Shown one piece after another: positions 1 to 8,231 of a stretch of 64,000 nucleotides of DNA. The translations under genes and the position numbers were made by a program. Every line of letters begins with the position of its first letter. Position 1 is the first letter of the stretch. The DNA is from an uncultured Clostridia bacterium (GTDB taxonomy: Bacteria; Bacillota; Clostridia; Christensenellales; Borkfalkiaceae): positions 1-64,000 of the forward strand of contig CANRAR010000005.1 in NCBI GenBank assembly GCA_947628675.1, written 5' to 3'. The notes below the pieces were generated by a model. It was given only the letters and a program-made list of their open reading frames with translations, did not search any database and had not been told where the DNA came from.

Positions 1-318
1 CTGTGCGCGCTCGGGCAATCGGCGCCCAACCCCGTTCTTTCCACCCTCGCCAAGTTCCGCAAGGAATATGAGGACCACATCTACAACCACCACTGCACGG
101 CGGGCGTCTGCAAGGCGCTTTTGAACTTCACCATCGACAAGGAGAAGTGCATCGGCTGCGGTATGTGCGCGAAGAATTGCCCCGTTTCCGCCATCACGCG
201 GACGGACTACGTTGCGCCCGGCCACAAACTCGCCTCCTTCGAGATCGACCCCGCGAAGTGCATCAAGTGCGGCGTATGCCAAGGCAACTGCAAATTCAAG
301 GCAGTTGAGAGAAAGTGA
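1..318 (+). CDS. [FeFe] hydrogenase NADH-binding subunit HydB/NuoF-like, C-terminus (5' end outside window)
   Basis: Open from the first base and ending at the TGA at 316-318, so only about 105 C-terminal residues are present. The piece ends in a bacterial ferredoxin domain with two [4Fe-4S] motifs ([12 protein letters not shown] and [11 protein letters not shown]), as found at the C-terminus of NuoF-like subunits of trimeric NAD-dependent, electron-bifurcating hydrogenases. The catalytic subunit follows after 8 nt, which supports a HydB role: passing electrons between NADH/FMN and the HydA iron-sulfur chain in the cytoplasm. The flavin and NADH domains would lie upstream of the window. A stand-alone NuoF-like dehydrogenase is less likely given the neighbour. 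Confidence 0.85.
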   Translation: MCALGQSAPNPVLSTLAKFRKEYEDHIYNHHCTAGVCKALLNFTIDKEKCIGCGMCAKNCPVSAITRTDYVAPGHKLASFEIDPAKCIKCGVCQGNCKFKAVERK

Positions 319-326
319 GGTACACC

Positions 327-2042
327 ATGGTCAATCTGAAAATCAACAATATTCCCGTAACCGTGCCCGAGGGCACGACCATTCTCGAAGCGGCGCGCCT
401 CGCGCACATCGAGATCCCCACCCTCTGCTATTTGAAGGACGTGAGTTGCGTCGGCTCCTGCCGTATGTGCCTCGTGGAAGCCACGGGCGCGCGCGGGCTC
501 GTTGCGGCGTGTGTGTATCCCGTCGCCGAGGGCATGGAAGTGCAGACAAACACCGAAAAGTGCAGAAAAAGCCGTCAGATGACGCTCGAACTCATGCTCT
601 CCAAGCACAAGAAGGAGTGCCTCGCCTGCGAGCGGGCGGGCAACTGCGAACTGCAGCGCCTCTCCGTGGAGTACGGGTGCGACCCCAACTACTTCGCGGG
701 CGAGCCCTTGAACCACGAGATCGACTACTCCGCCCCCTACGTCGTCCGCGACAGGGATAAGTGCATCAACTGCAACCGCTGCGTGGCGGCTTGCCAGAAG
801 CAGGCCGTCGGCGCCATCGGGCCCATCGGCCGCGGCTACGCCGTGCACATCGGCAGCGCGTTCGAGATGAGCCTCATGGAGTCCGTCTGCGTGGGCTGCG
901 GGCAGTGCATCGTCGCCTGCCCCGTCGGGGCGCTCAAGGAGCGCACCACCGTCGATGAAGTGTGGGCGGCCATCCGCAACCCCGAAAAGAAAGTGGTGTT
1001 CTTTACCGCACCCTCCGTCCGCGCGACGCTCGGCGAGGCGTTCGAGAACCCCGTCGGCACCAACGTCGAGGGCAAGATGGTCGCGGCCATCCGTAGGCTC
1101 GGCGACGTCGAGGTGTTCAACATGGACGTCACCGCCGACCTCACCATCATGGAGGAGGCGACCGAACTTGTCAACCGCATCCAAAAGGGCGGGAAACTCC
1201 CCATGTTCACCTCGTGCTGCCCCGGCTGGGTGAAGTTCGTGGAACAGAAATATCCCGAATTTATCCCCAACCTCTCCACCTGCAAATCTCCGCAGGAGAT
1301 GTTCGGCGGGCTCTTAAAGACCTACTACTGCGAGAAGAACGGCATCGACCCCAAGAATTTGTATGTCGTCTCCGTCATCCCCTGCACGGCGAAGAAGTAC
1401 GAGTGCCACCGCCCCGAGATGAAGGGCGAAGTGGACGCCGCCATCACGACGCGCGAACTTGCACGGATGATCAAGACCGCGGGCATTCAGTTCAACAACC
1501 TGCCCGAAGAGGAGTTCGACGACCCGTTTGCGACCTGCTCGGGCGGCGGCACCATCTTCGGCGCGACGGGCGGCGTCATGGAAGCGGCGCTCCGCGTTGC
1601 GGCGACCCTTTTGGACGGCAAGTTCGAAGTTGTGGACTTCCCCGAAGTCCGCGGCGCGACCCCCATCAAGGAAGCGACGTACAAGGTCGCGGGCGTCACC
1701 GTGCGCGTGGCGGTTGCGAGCGGCCTCGGCAACGCCAAAACCATTCTGGAAGGCATCAAGAGCGGCGAGCGGCAGTACGACTTTGTCGAGATCATGGCTT
1801 GCCCCGGCGGCTGTGTGAACGGCGGCGGCCAGCCCACCCTTCCCGACAGCATCCGCAACTCGCTGGAACTTAAAGAACTCCGCGCGGGCGCGCTGTACGC
1901 GAGCGACAAGCAGAACAAGGTTCGCCGCTCCTCCGATTCGCCCGTCATGGAAGTCATCTATAAGGAATACTTCGGCGCACCCAACTCGCACAAGGCGCAC
2001 GAAGTGTTGCACACCGCCTACAAAGCAGATCCTCGGATCTGA
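327..2042 (+). CDS. hydA: [FeFe] hydrogenase catalytic subunit
   Basis: Reduces protons to H2 or oxidises H2 in the cytoplasm, probably in a trimeric bifurcating complex with the preceding subunit. Of 571 residues, the N-terminus is a [2Fe-2S] ferredoxin domain (CYLKDVSCVGSCRMC), followed by the HxxxCxxC type cluster site (HKKECLACERAGNC), two [4Fe-4S] motifs (CINCNRCVAACQ, CVGCGQCIVACP) and the H-cluster domain with L1 TSCCPGW, L2 IPCTAKK and L3 MACPGGCVNGGG. The small C-terminal domain is included. The start ATG at 327 is preceded by AGTGAGG; an in-frame GTG at 315 would overlap the upstream gene. Oddity: L2 normally reads MPCTAKK; here the Met beside the cofactor is Ile351 (codon 1377-1379). 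Confidence 0.95.
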   Translation: MVNLKINNIPVTVPEGTTILEAARLAHIEIPTLCYLKDVSCVGSCRMCLVEATGARGLVAACVYPVAEGMEVQTNTEKCRKSRQMTLELMLSKHKKECLACERAGNCELQRLSVEYGCDPNYFAGEPLNHEIDYSAPYVVRDRDKCINCNRCVAACQKQAVGAIGPIGRGYAVHIGSAFEMSLMESVCVGCGQCIVACPVGALKERTTVDEVWAAIRNPEKKVVFFTAPSVRATLGEAFENPVGTNVEGKMVAAIRRLGDVEVFNMDVTADLTIMEEATELVNRIQKGGKLPMFTSCCPGWVKFVEQKYPEFIPNLSTCKSPQEMFGGLLKTYYCEKNGIDPKNLYVVSVIPCTAKKYECHRPEMKGEVDAAITTRELARMIKTAGIQFNNLPEEEFDDPFATCSGGGTIFGATGGVMEAALRVAATLLDGKFEVVDFPEVRGATPIKEATYKVAGVTVRVAVASGLGNAKTILEGIKSGERQYDFVEIMACPGGCVNGGGQPTLPDSIRNSLELKELRAGALYASDKQNKVRRSSDSPVMEVIYKEYFGAPNSHKAHEVLHTAYKADPRI

Positions 2043-2053
2043 CGACCTCCTTT

Positions 2054-2089
2054 GAAAAACGGCTGCCTCGTTTGAGACAGCCGTTTTTT
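2054..2089 (+). terminator. Rho-independent terminator of the hydrogenase operon
   Basis: The stem CGGCTG (2060-2065) pairs with CAGCCG (2078-2083), extended by an A5/T5 flank and three inner pairs, and is followed by a T6 run. It sits 12 nt after the hydA stop. The A/T symmetry means it may also end transcription of the converging gene at 2101. Confidence 0.9.
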
Positions 2090-2100
2090 CTATGCTCTTT

Positions 2101-4803
2101 TTATTCGGCGTAACGCATCTCCCAGATGCGCGAGAGCGGGGATCGAAACGCCGTGGACTCCGCAAAGAGAGCAAGCGTGTCGTCATCGAAGAGCCCTTTC
2201 GGATAGACGTAGAGCGCCTTTTTCTGATAGGTGGGAAGTTCGACGGCGAGTTCCATGACGAGGTCGAGCGCGCAGAGCCCATCAACGGTGCCGCCCTCCG
2301 AGAGTTTGTCCCCCGCGGAGACGGAATAGGCATTCTTGCGCTCTGCGACGCTCGTCGCAGCCCTGCCCTCCTCGATGCGGACGGCGAGTTCATTGAGAAT
2401 GTCCTTTTGCGTCTGCACCGTGTTGTTTGCCGCAATATCCGCGCTCTCGATCCACGGGAAGCCCCACGCGAGAACGCTCGCCGCGGACGAATGCTTGTGA
2501 TAGACCTCAAACATATCGGGATCGGGGGAAGCCTGCATATCGGCAGCCCATACCTCGAGCCGCCCCGAGGCGAGTTTGAAGGATGCAGCCGAATCGATCG
2601 AGACGGTAATATCAAAGCCGACCCCGTTCAGAATTTCCGCCGCGTAGCACAAAGAGGCGTAGGCGGGGTGGTCTGCGGTGTCGCCCGGAACGGTGAAGGT
2701 GAATCTGAGTTGTTCGCCGTTGTGGTTCACCAAGCGGCCGTCGGAATCGGGGAAATAGCCCGCGGCCTGTGCATATTGCAAGGACGTCTCCCCCGTTGCG
2801 TCGAAGGGGTAATATGCCGTGGCGTCCGTGGGATAATAATGCGTGAGCGTCGTGGACATGGGGCGGTGGATGGCGGTGGCGAGGTCGTCGCTGCCGTAGT
2901 AGTCGATGCAGAGGCTCGTATCGATGGCGGACATGATCGCCTTGCGGATATTGAGATCCTGCACAAACCTTGCATTGATGCCGATATAGCCGTAACTTGT
3001 GCTATCGGTGGCGGTGTAGCCGAGTTTCTTGCTGTCCGTCCCGGAAAGACTTTCTATTATTTCGTTGGTCGCCTGCGGGGACGCAACGTCAATGTCGCCC
3101 GCCTTCACCCCCTCATAGAGCAAAGAAGAGGGATAGACCTTATAGCGCAGTTTCCCGATCTTGGGCGCACCGAGCAGGAAGTTCTCGTTGCTCTCCAAAT
3201 AGACGGTGTCGCCGCTGAAAAAGTCGCCCGCCTCGACCTCGGAGATGTCCGTGGCGGCGGTGCCGTCCGCAGTGGACGCACGGTAAGCCCCCGCCCCCAT
3301 GGGCACCTGAATGGCGCGGACGCTCTGCATAAACGCATAGTCTCCGAATTCCACGCCGAAATATTCCTGCCCCGCGGTGAGGTTGAATTCACTTGCATGG
3401 GAGGAATAATATTTGAGGGGCGCAACGGGAAACGCGAACTCACGGATGGCATTGGGGTCTGCGCCGTTGATGCGGATGTGGAGAATATCGTACTCCTTGC
3501 CGAGCGCCTTGTCTCCGTTCCCGTCGGGGAGCGAACTTCTGCGCTCCACGGTGATGCCCGAGACCGTGCGCACCTCCATCGTGTCGCCGATGAGTTCCTT
3601 CAAAGCCTCGCCGCGGAGATATTGGCGGAAGGTGTTCGCCGTCGCGTAGTAATTGATGACTTCGTATAAGCGGTTTTTATAAGTCATGGAGGCAGCCTCT
3701 TTGCCGCCGAGCATAAAGGCAAACACAAACTCCGTGAGGGTAGCCTTGTCCGTTTTTATATTGCGATCGTAACCATCGGCGCGACTGTACCACTTGCGTG
3801 AACCGTCCCGCATCGTCGTCACCGTAATGAGACCGTAGGTAAACAGGAAGATCTCCCATTTCTGCGTGAAAATTTTATTGCCGTCCCGATCGACGTACCG
3901 ATCGTAGTCTTTAAGGTCGGTCGCCATGGCGGCGTTCCAATCCGCTTCGATCTCCTCGCGGAAGAGTTCTTCGATCTTTACGATGTCCGCTTTCGTTTCG
4001 TCCGACAAACTATTATAATCGTCGTCGCTATTCGTCCAGGTGATGATAGCGTTACGGCGCTCCGAAACGGCATTTTCAATTGAATTTTCAAACCCGTTCT
4101 GCTCGCTTATATCGGTCGTCTGCGTCCTGTACGCCCGCAAGCCCTGAATATCCACGGAGTACAGCGCAGCGGAGCCCGTATAGGCGGGGTCGAGATACAG
4201 ATAGAGGTTGAAGAGCACATCGTTTTTGGTGAGCGGTGTGCCGTCCGAGAAGGTGATGCCGTCCTTCAACGCAAAGTAATAATCGGTGTAGTAGTGGGAG
4301 TAGTCGTCGGGGCTGCTTTGGTCGGAGGGAGAGCCCGTCGTGACGACGCTGTAATCGTACGCGACGCAGGGTTCGTCCTTCCCCGCAACGATCTCGCCCC
4401 CTTGGTCGGTGGAGAGCAAGCGAAGTTGCGTGACATCCGTAATGGCTTTGTCCGCGTCCCAAACATCGAAAAACGGGTTGAATGAGCCGCTCGGCAGGTC
4501 GGTTGCGACCGTCAAAGGCCGCGTTTCATCGCCGCCGCCTTGGCCGCCTCCGCCGCCTTGACCGCCGCCTCCTTGGCCTCCGCCACCGCCGCCACCACCG
4601 GCACCGCCTCCGCCTTGGCCGCCACCGCCGCCACCACCGGCACCGCCGCCTCCGCCATTTCCGCCGCCGTTTCCACCGCCATTATCGGTGGTCTCTCCGT
4701 TCGGCGTGGAGCCTGCGGGGTCTTTGGACGCATCGCGGCAACCCGCGAGTCCCAAACTCAACACGAGAACAAAAGCCAAAAGTACAGCCAAAACCCGCTT
4801 CAT
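2101..4803 (-). CDS. Lipoprotein ABC transporter substrate-binding protein, family 5 (oligopeptide type)
   Basis: About 900 residues. The start at 4803 has a good AGGAG site (GGGAAAGGAGAAGAAACATG) and opens a lipoprotein signal (basic n-region, LVLSLGLAGC lipobox), so the protein is anchored outside the membrane. Next comes a 50-residue linker of almost pure glycine with occasional N, A and Q, roughly residues 45-95. The rest looks like a peptide/nickel family SBP: a domain with DGITFSDGTPLTKNDVLFNLYL, then a C-terminal half with DLNIRKAIMSAID. It is longer than usual OppA proteins (500-600 aa), with an inserted charged region. No permease or ATPase genes adjoin it, so the partner transporter is unknown. 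The ligand is inferred only at family level. Confidence 0.85.
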   Translation of the reverse strand: MKRVLAVLLAFVLVLSLGLAGCRDASKDPAGSTPNGETTDNGGGNGGGNGGGGGAGGGGGGGQGGGGAGGGGGGGGQGGGGQGGGGGQGGGDETRPLTVATDLPSGSFNPFFDVWDADKAITDVTQLRLLSTDQGGEIVAGKDEPCVAYDYSVVTTGSPSDQSSPDDYSHYYTDYYFALKDGITFSDGTPLTKNDVLFNLYLYLDPAYTGSAALYSVDIQGLRAYRTQTTDISEQNGFENSIENAVSERRNAIITWTNSDDDYNSLSDETKADIVKIEELFREEIEADWNAAMATDLKDYDRYVDRDGNKIFTQKWEIFLFTYGLITVTTMRDGSRKWYSRADGYDRNIKTDKATLTEFVFAFMLGGKEAASMTYKNRLYEVINYYATANTFRQYLRGEALKELIGDTMEVRTVSGITVERRSSLPDGNGDKALGKEYDILHIRINGADPNAIREFAFPVAPLKYYSSHASEFNLTAGQEYFGVEFGDYAFMQSVRAIQVPMGAGAYRASTADGTAATDISEVEAGDFFSGDTVYLESNENFLLGAPKIGKLRYKVYPSSLLYEGVKAGDIDVASPQATNEIIESLSGTDSKKLGYTATDSTSYGYIGINARFVQDLNIRKAIMSAIDTSLCIDYYGSDDLATAIHRPMSTTLTHYYPTDATAYYPFDATGETSLQYAQAAGYFPDSDGRLVNHNGEQLRFTFTVPGDTADHPAYASLCYAAEILNGVGFDITVSIDSAASFKLASGRLEVWAADMQASPDPDMFEVYHKHSSAASVLAWGFPWIESADIAANNTVQTQKDILNELAVRIEEGRAATSVAERKNAYSVSAGDKLSEGGTVDGLCALDLVMELAVELPTYQKKALYVYPKGLFDDDTLALFAESTAFRSPLSRIWEMRYAE

Positions 4804-4877
4804 GTTTCTTCTCCTTTCCCTTTTGAAAAATAAGGACGCTCCACAAAGGGAACGCCCGCATGGAGTATCCCGATGTG

Positions 4878-4977
4878 TTGCGCCACAATAGATTTTCCAA
4901 AATTGATGAATGGAAAATAGGATACAACGATGCCCATTGTAGCCATTCATCAAATAAACTATTCTATTGTGGCGCAA
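4878..4977 (-). promoter_or_regulatory. 100-nt imperfect hairpin at the 5' end of the SBP mRNA leader
   Basis: A perfect 15-bp inverted repeat (4878-4892 and 4963-4977) encloses a second 11-bp inverted repeat (4903-4913 and 4943-4953) and a third short one (TACAA 4923-4927 / TTGTA 4937-4941). The predicted start of transcription from the promoter at 4982-5010 falls near 4975, so the whole structure would be the first 100 nt of the mRNA, about 75 nt ahead of the start codon. It does not match a riboswitch I know; a stabilising 5' stem-loop, an RNA regulatory element or a small MITE-like insertion are all possible. Confidence 0.6.
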
Positions 4978-4981
4978 TTTC

Positions 4982-5010
4982 AGTATACCACGCCCACGCG
5001 GAAATTGCAA
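4982..5010 (-). promoter_or_regulatory. Sigma-A promoter for the SBP gene
   Basis: On the minus strand TTGCAA (5005-5010), a 17-bp spacer and TATACT (4982-4987). Transcription would begin around 4975, immediately before the hairpin leader. Confidence 0.8.
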
Positions 5011-5180
5011 GAAATTTATCAAATTTTCGGCAAACCCGCGCCGTCCGCGAGGAACGCGCGGGCGGCGGAAAAAATTTTTTCAAAAAAGTTGGCATATACC
5101 CCCGAAAGGGCAAAAATTTTGTGGTACCATTACATTGTGAAGAGAAGAGTGAACGCCCAAAGCGCGCGCCTGAGTAAAAT

Positions 5181-5250
5181 AACGCTCCCCGCTGCAACGC
5201 GCGCGGCTGCCGCGAGGGCGGCGGCAGCGCGCGGCGCAGCGGGGAGCGTT
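5181..5250. repeat. 70-bp GC-rich cruciform-type inverted repeat
   Basis: Perfect 15-bp arms AACGCTCCCCGCTGC (5181-5195) and its complement (5236-5250) flank further G/C self-complementary sequence. No coding function is seen. It lies between the SBP promoter and the TIGR04076 gene, whose leftward transcription enters it; it may terminate that transcript although no clear T-run follows on the minus strand. The rest of 5011-5363 contains no gene I can support. Confidence 0.75.
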
Positions 5251-5363
5251 AAAAGCGGAAAATTTTTTATTTCGGCCACCTTTTTGCGCAAATTTACGGC
5301 ACGGCATAAAATTGCTGCGCGGAGCAAACCCACACTTTTGCGGCAGCGCAGACAAAAAGAAAG

Positions 5364-5660
5364 TTACGAAATTTCCAACAGAAAACTCACCGGCCGAAAC
5401 CCGTCGTTGCACGAGATCATCGCGGAGTGCGCATCCTTCATCCAACCGTCGTAAAAGTTGCCGCCGCCCGCGGCAAGTTCCCTTACAAACCGCGCCATGC
5501 TCTCCCATGCGCCGTCGCAAAGTCCCTCGGGTTTCTCGCCGTTTTCGGAGAAAAACACCTGCCCCACTTTCACATCGCAGGGGTGCTCCATGGGGCTTTC
5601 GTACCGCGCCATGAGGTCGGGGTATTCGCTCTGCCGCATCGCCGTAATTTTCACTTTCAT
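5364..5660 (-). CDS. TIGR04076 family small protein
   Basis: 98 residues starting MKVKITAMRQ, containing the family-like stretches PEGLCDGAWESM and NDGFRPVSFLLE. Proteins of this type are short, cytoplasmic and of unknown function, common in anaerobic Firmicutes. The start at 5660 is chosen because homologues begin MKVK and because the promoter (TATACT at 5667-5672) leaves only 6 nt before this ATG; the longer upstream frame would begin inside the promoter. There is no Shine-Dalgarno sequence, so a leaderless mRNA is inferred. It is divergent from the transporter at 5740. Confidence 0.8.
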   Translation of the reverse strand: MKVKITAMRQSEYPDLMARYESPMEHPCDVKVGQVFFSENGEKPEGLCDGAWESMARFVRELAAGGGNFYDGWMKDAHSAMISCNDGFRPVSFLLEIS

Positions 5661-5666
5661 GCCCAA

Positions 5667-5695
5667 AGTATAGCACAAACTCGCGCTTGGGTCAA
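5667..5695 (-). promoter_or_regulatory. Promoter of the TIGR04076 gene, start codon at about +1
   Basis: Minus strand TTGACC (5690-5695), 17 bp, TATACT (5667-5672), then six bases (5661-5666) and the ATG whose A is base 5660. Normal initiation 6-8 nt after the -10 box would place +1 at or next to the start codon. Confidence 0.8.
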
Positions 5696-5703
5696 CTGCG
5701 CGT

Positions 5704-5732
5704 TTGACAATCTTTTCATATGCGCATATAAT
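5704..5732 (+). promoter_or_regulatory. Consensus promoter of the EamA gene, start codon at about +1
   Basis: TTGACA (5704-5709), exactly 17 bp, TATAAT (5727-5732): a perfect consensus. The start codon ATG begins at 5740, 7 nt beyond the -10 box, and no ribosome site precedes it, so the transcript is predicted leaderless. It is back to back with the promoter at 5667-5695. Confidence 0.85.
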
Positions 5733-5739
5733 ATTGTGC

Positions 5740-6672
5740 ATGAAAATTTCCCTTCAAAAGAGCCTCGGCATTCTCTTTATCCTCGGCGCGGCGGCGAGTT
5801 TCGCGGCGATGAACCTCTTCGTGAACATGGCGGGCGATCTTCCCCTCATGCAGAAGGTGTTCTTCCGCAATGCGCTCACCGTCGTGGTCGTGTTTTTTGC
5901 CCTGCTCTTCCAAAAGGAGAAATTCCGCGTTTACGATAAACGCAACTTTTTGTGGTTCTTCCTGCGCTCGGCAATCGGCTTTTTGGGCGTCGTTCTGAAC
6001 TTTTACGCCATCGACAACCTTGCGAGCATCTCGGATGCCTCCATCCTCAACAAACTCTCCCCCTTCTTCGCCATTTTGTTTTCGGTGTTCCTTTTGCGGG
6101 AGAAGCCCTCTATCCCCGAACTCATCTTCGTCCTCGTCGCCTTTGCGGGCGCGATGTGCGTCGTCAACCCGCACTTCGACCTCTCCGTGCTGCCCGCCCT
6201 CTCGGGCTTTTTGAGCGGCGCGTGTGCGGGCTTCGCCTATACCTGTGTGCGCATTCTGGCGGTGAAGGGCGAGCGGGGAATTATGACCGTCTTTCTCTTC
6301 GCCCTCTTCTCGACCGTCGTCTCGCTCCCATTCTTCATCGCCTTTTACGAGCCCATGACGCTGATGCAACTTATGTGGCTGCTCCTCGCGGGCGTGGCGG
6401 CGACGTGCGGGCAGTTCTTCATCACGGCGGCGTACCGCCATGCCCCCGCCAAGGAAATTGCCGTGTTCGACTACGCGCAGGTGCTCTTTGCGGCAATTTT
6501 GGGCTTTTTCGTGCTCGCGCAGGTGCCTACGATTTTGAGCATCGTGGGCTACGTCGTCATTCTCGGGGCGGCGTTCGGCAGGTGGGGCTATGAGATGCGG
6601 CGCTCGGCGCGGCGGCGGCTCCTCACAAAAACCGACGCGAGCCGCCAAAAAAGTAGCGGCGAAAGTGGATAA
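5740..6672 (+). CDS. EamA/DMT superfamily transporter
   Basis: 310 residues with about ten hydrophobic helices arranged as two EamA repeats (first half includes SLGILFILGAAASFAAMNLF, second LPALSGFLSGACAGFAYTCV), ending in a short basic cytoplasmic tail (MRRSARRRLL). Family members export metabolites or drugs across the inner membrane; the substrate cannot be told. The ATG at 5740 is used because it aligns with the usual N-terminus and the consensus promoter sits directly before it; the frame is open further upstream to 5704, but that would begin within the -35 box. It appears monocistronic. Confidence 0.88.
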   Translation: MKISLQKSLGILFILGAAASFAAMNLFVNMAGDLPLMQKVFFRNALTVVVVFFALLFQKEKFRVYDKRNFLWFFLRSAIGFLGVVLNFYAIDNLASISDASILNKLSPFFAILFSVFLLREKPSIPELIFVLVAFAGAMCVVNPHFDLSVLPALSGFLSGACAGFAYTCVRILAVKGERGIMTVFLFALFSTVVSLPFFIAFYEPMTLMQLMWLLLAGVAATCGQFFITAAYRHAPAKEIAVFDYAQVLFAAILGFFVLAQVPTILSIVGYVVILGAAFGRWGYEMRRSARRRLLTKTDASRQKSSGESG

Positions 6673-6687
6673 GGGGGCGCATTCCAA

Positions 6688-6716
6688 TTGCAATTTCAGG
6701 CAAAATATGGTATGAT
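6688..6716 (+). promoter_or_regulatory. Promoter of the tandem flippase-like genes
   Basis: TTGCAA (6688-6693), 17 bp, TATGAT (6711-6716); ATG at 6726 is only 9 nt downstream, with GGAAAG lying between. The 5' leader would be 0-3 nt, so initiation is leaderless or nearly so. Confidence 0.75.
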
Positions 6717-6725
6717 TGGAAAGAA

Positions 6726-8201
6726 ATGAACAATGACGAGCAGAAAAACTCCATAGCGGAAGAGGCGCCCGTCGAAACTCCCGCAACTTCCGAGGCGCCC
6801 GTAAGGGCGGCGTCCCTCCCCGAAACGCTTCCCGATGCCGCAAAGTCCAAAGAACCCGCGGCGCTTCCCGCAGCGGAGGTCGAGGCACTTCCCGCAGCGG
6901 CAGAACCCGAAGAGCCCGCGGCGCTTCCCGAAGCGGAAAATTCCCAAGCGGCGGAGGGCGAAGTTCTTCCCGAGGCCGAGGAAGCCGAAGAAGATCTCGA
7001 TTCGGGCGACAAAAGCGACTTCGCCGCCCGCTATAACCGCGCCAAAGAGCGGGAGATGGAAAAATTAAAGCAGGAGATGGAGGCGCAGAAGGCGGGCGAC
7101 GCCAAGGCGAAGAACCGCAAGTGGTGGATAAAGACCTCCCTCCTCATTGCGCTCATCGCCGTCTCCATCGCCATGATGTTCACCATCACCAAGTACGTCG
7201 GCGGCGACACGGTGAGTTTTTCCACCATGATCCGCGGCGTAAATTGGGTGTGGTTTGCGGCGCTCATCGGCACATTTCTCCTCGCCATTCTCGCCGAGAG
7301 CCTCAAATATTCCTATCTCCTCAAAATTTCCACGGGCAAGTGGCGGCTGAAAAATTCCGTAAAGGTGATGTTCCTCGGCAAGTATTACGACGGCATCACC
7401 CCCCTCGGCACGGGCGGACAACCCTTCCAAATTTACTATCTCCATAAGAAAGACATCCCCGCGGGCGTGGCGACCTCCGTCCCCCTCGTGAGGTACATCG
7501 TAAACACCATCGTCTTTTGCATCATCGCCGTGGGGCTGCTCATCACCGCGCATCTCTGCGTGGACATCAACAGCATCGGCGGAACGGTCATCATGGTCGT
7601 GGCGTGGATCTCGCTCGCCTGCAACTTCGCCATTCCGCTCATCATCGTGTTTGCCTCCCTCTTCCCGCGGGCGGGCAAAAAACTCGTCGTGAAGACCGTC
7701 GGCTTCCTCAATAAAATTCACATCGTCAAGCGGCGCTACCCCACGATGAAGAAGTACGTCTATGAGATGGACGAGTACCGCCATTCCTTGAAGTCGCTCA
7801 TCCGCGAGGCGTGGAAACTCATCCCGCTCGTCTTTATCTGCATTTTGGAGACGGCGACTTACCTTCTCATCCCCTTCTTCACCGTCATCGCCATTGCGCC
7901 CGTCGGCTCGGAACTGTACGCCGAACTGCTCCTTCAAATCGTGTGCCTCGGCGTCATTTCCTTCTACTCCTCCTCGCTCATTCCCACGCCCGGCAACAGC
8001 GGCGCCAACGAGGCGGTTACGACACTCGCCCTCCTCATGATCGTGAGCGACCCCAATGTGAACGCCGTGACGGGTTGGATCGTGCTCGTGTGGCGGTTCT
8101 TCATCTACTACATCTACATTCTGTCCGGCATCGGCATCAACATCTTCGAGATCATCCGCAGCGCGGTGAGAAAACGGCGGGCAGACCGCGCGGCAAAATA
8201 A
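6726..8201 (+). CDS. Flippase-like (LPG-synthase TM domain, UPF0104/YbhN type) membrane protein 1
   Basis: 491 residues. Residues 1-115 are a hydrophilic Glu/Ala/Pro-rich segment with imperfect repeats of EEPAALPEAE character, then a charged helix (RAKEREMEKLKQEMEAQK), then about eight membrane helices. The core carries the family motif VKVMFLGKYYDGITP followed by GTGGQPFQIYYL, and the late motif IPTPGNSGANEA, as in the transmembrane part of MprF and YbhN-type proteins. A lipid-translocation role is a family-level inference; there is no aminoacyl-transferase domain. The paralogue follows after 30 nt. Confidence 0.85.
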   Translation: MNNDEQKNSIAEEAPVETPATSEAPVRAASLPETLPDAAKSKEPAALPAAEVEALPAAAEPEEPAALPEAENSQAAEGEVLPEAEEAEEDLDSGDKSDFAARYNRAKEREMEKLKQEMEAQKAGDAKAKNRKWWIKTSLLIALIAVSIAMMFTITKYVGGDTVSFSTMIRGVNWVWFAALIGTFLLAILAESLKYSYLLKISTGKWRLKNSVKVMFLGKYYDGITPLGTGGQPFQIYYLHKKDIPAGVATSVPLVRYIVNTIVFCIIAVGLLITAHLCVDINSIGGTVIMVVAWISLACNFAIPLIIVFASLFPRAGKKLVVKTVGFLNKIHIVKRRYPTMKKYVYEMDEYRHSLKSLIREAWKLIPLVFICILETATYLLIPFFTVIAIAPVGSELYAELLLQIVCLGVISFYSSSLIPTPGNSGANEAVTTLALLMIVSDPNVNAVTGWIVLVWRFFIYYIYILSGIGINIFEIIRSAVRKRRADRAAK

Positions 8202-8231
8202 AAAACGGGGCACTTCCCCCACGGAGCGACT

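Noticed and set aside
2092-3669. 525-codon open frame on the plus strand antisense to the binding protein
   Set aside because: No ribosome site, no domain, and it mirrors a gene with signal peptide and family motifs; long antisense frames are expected at this G+C.
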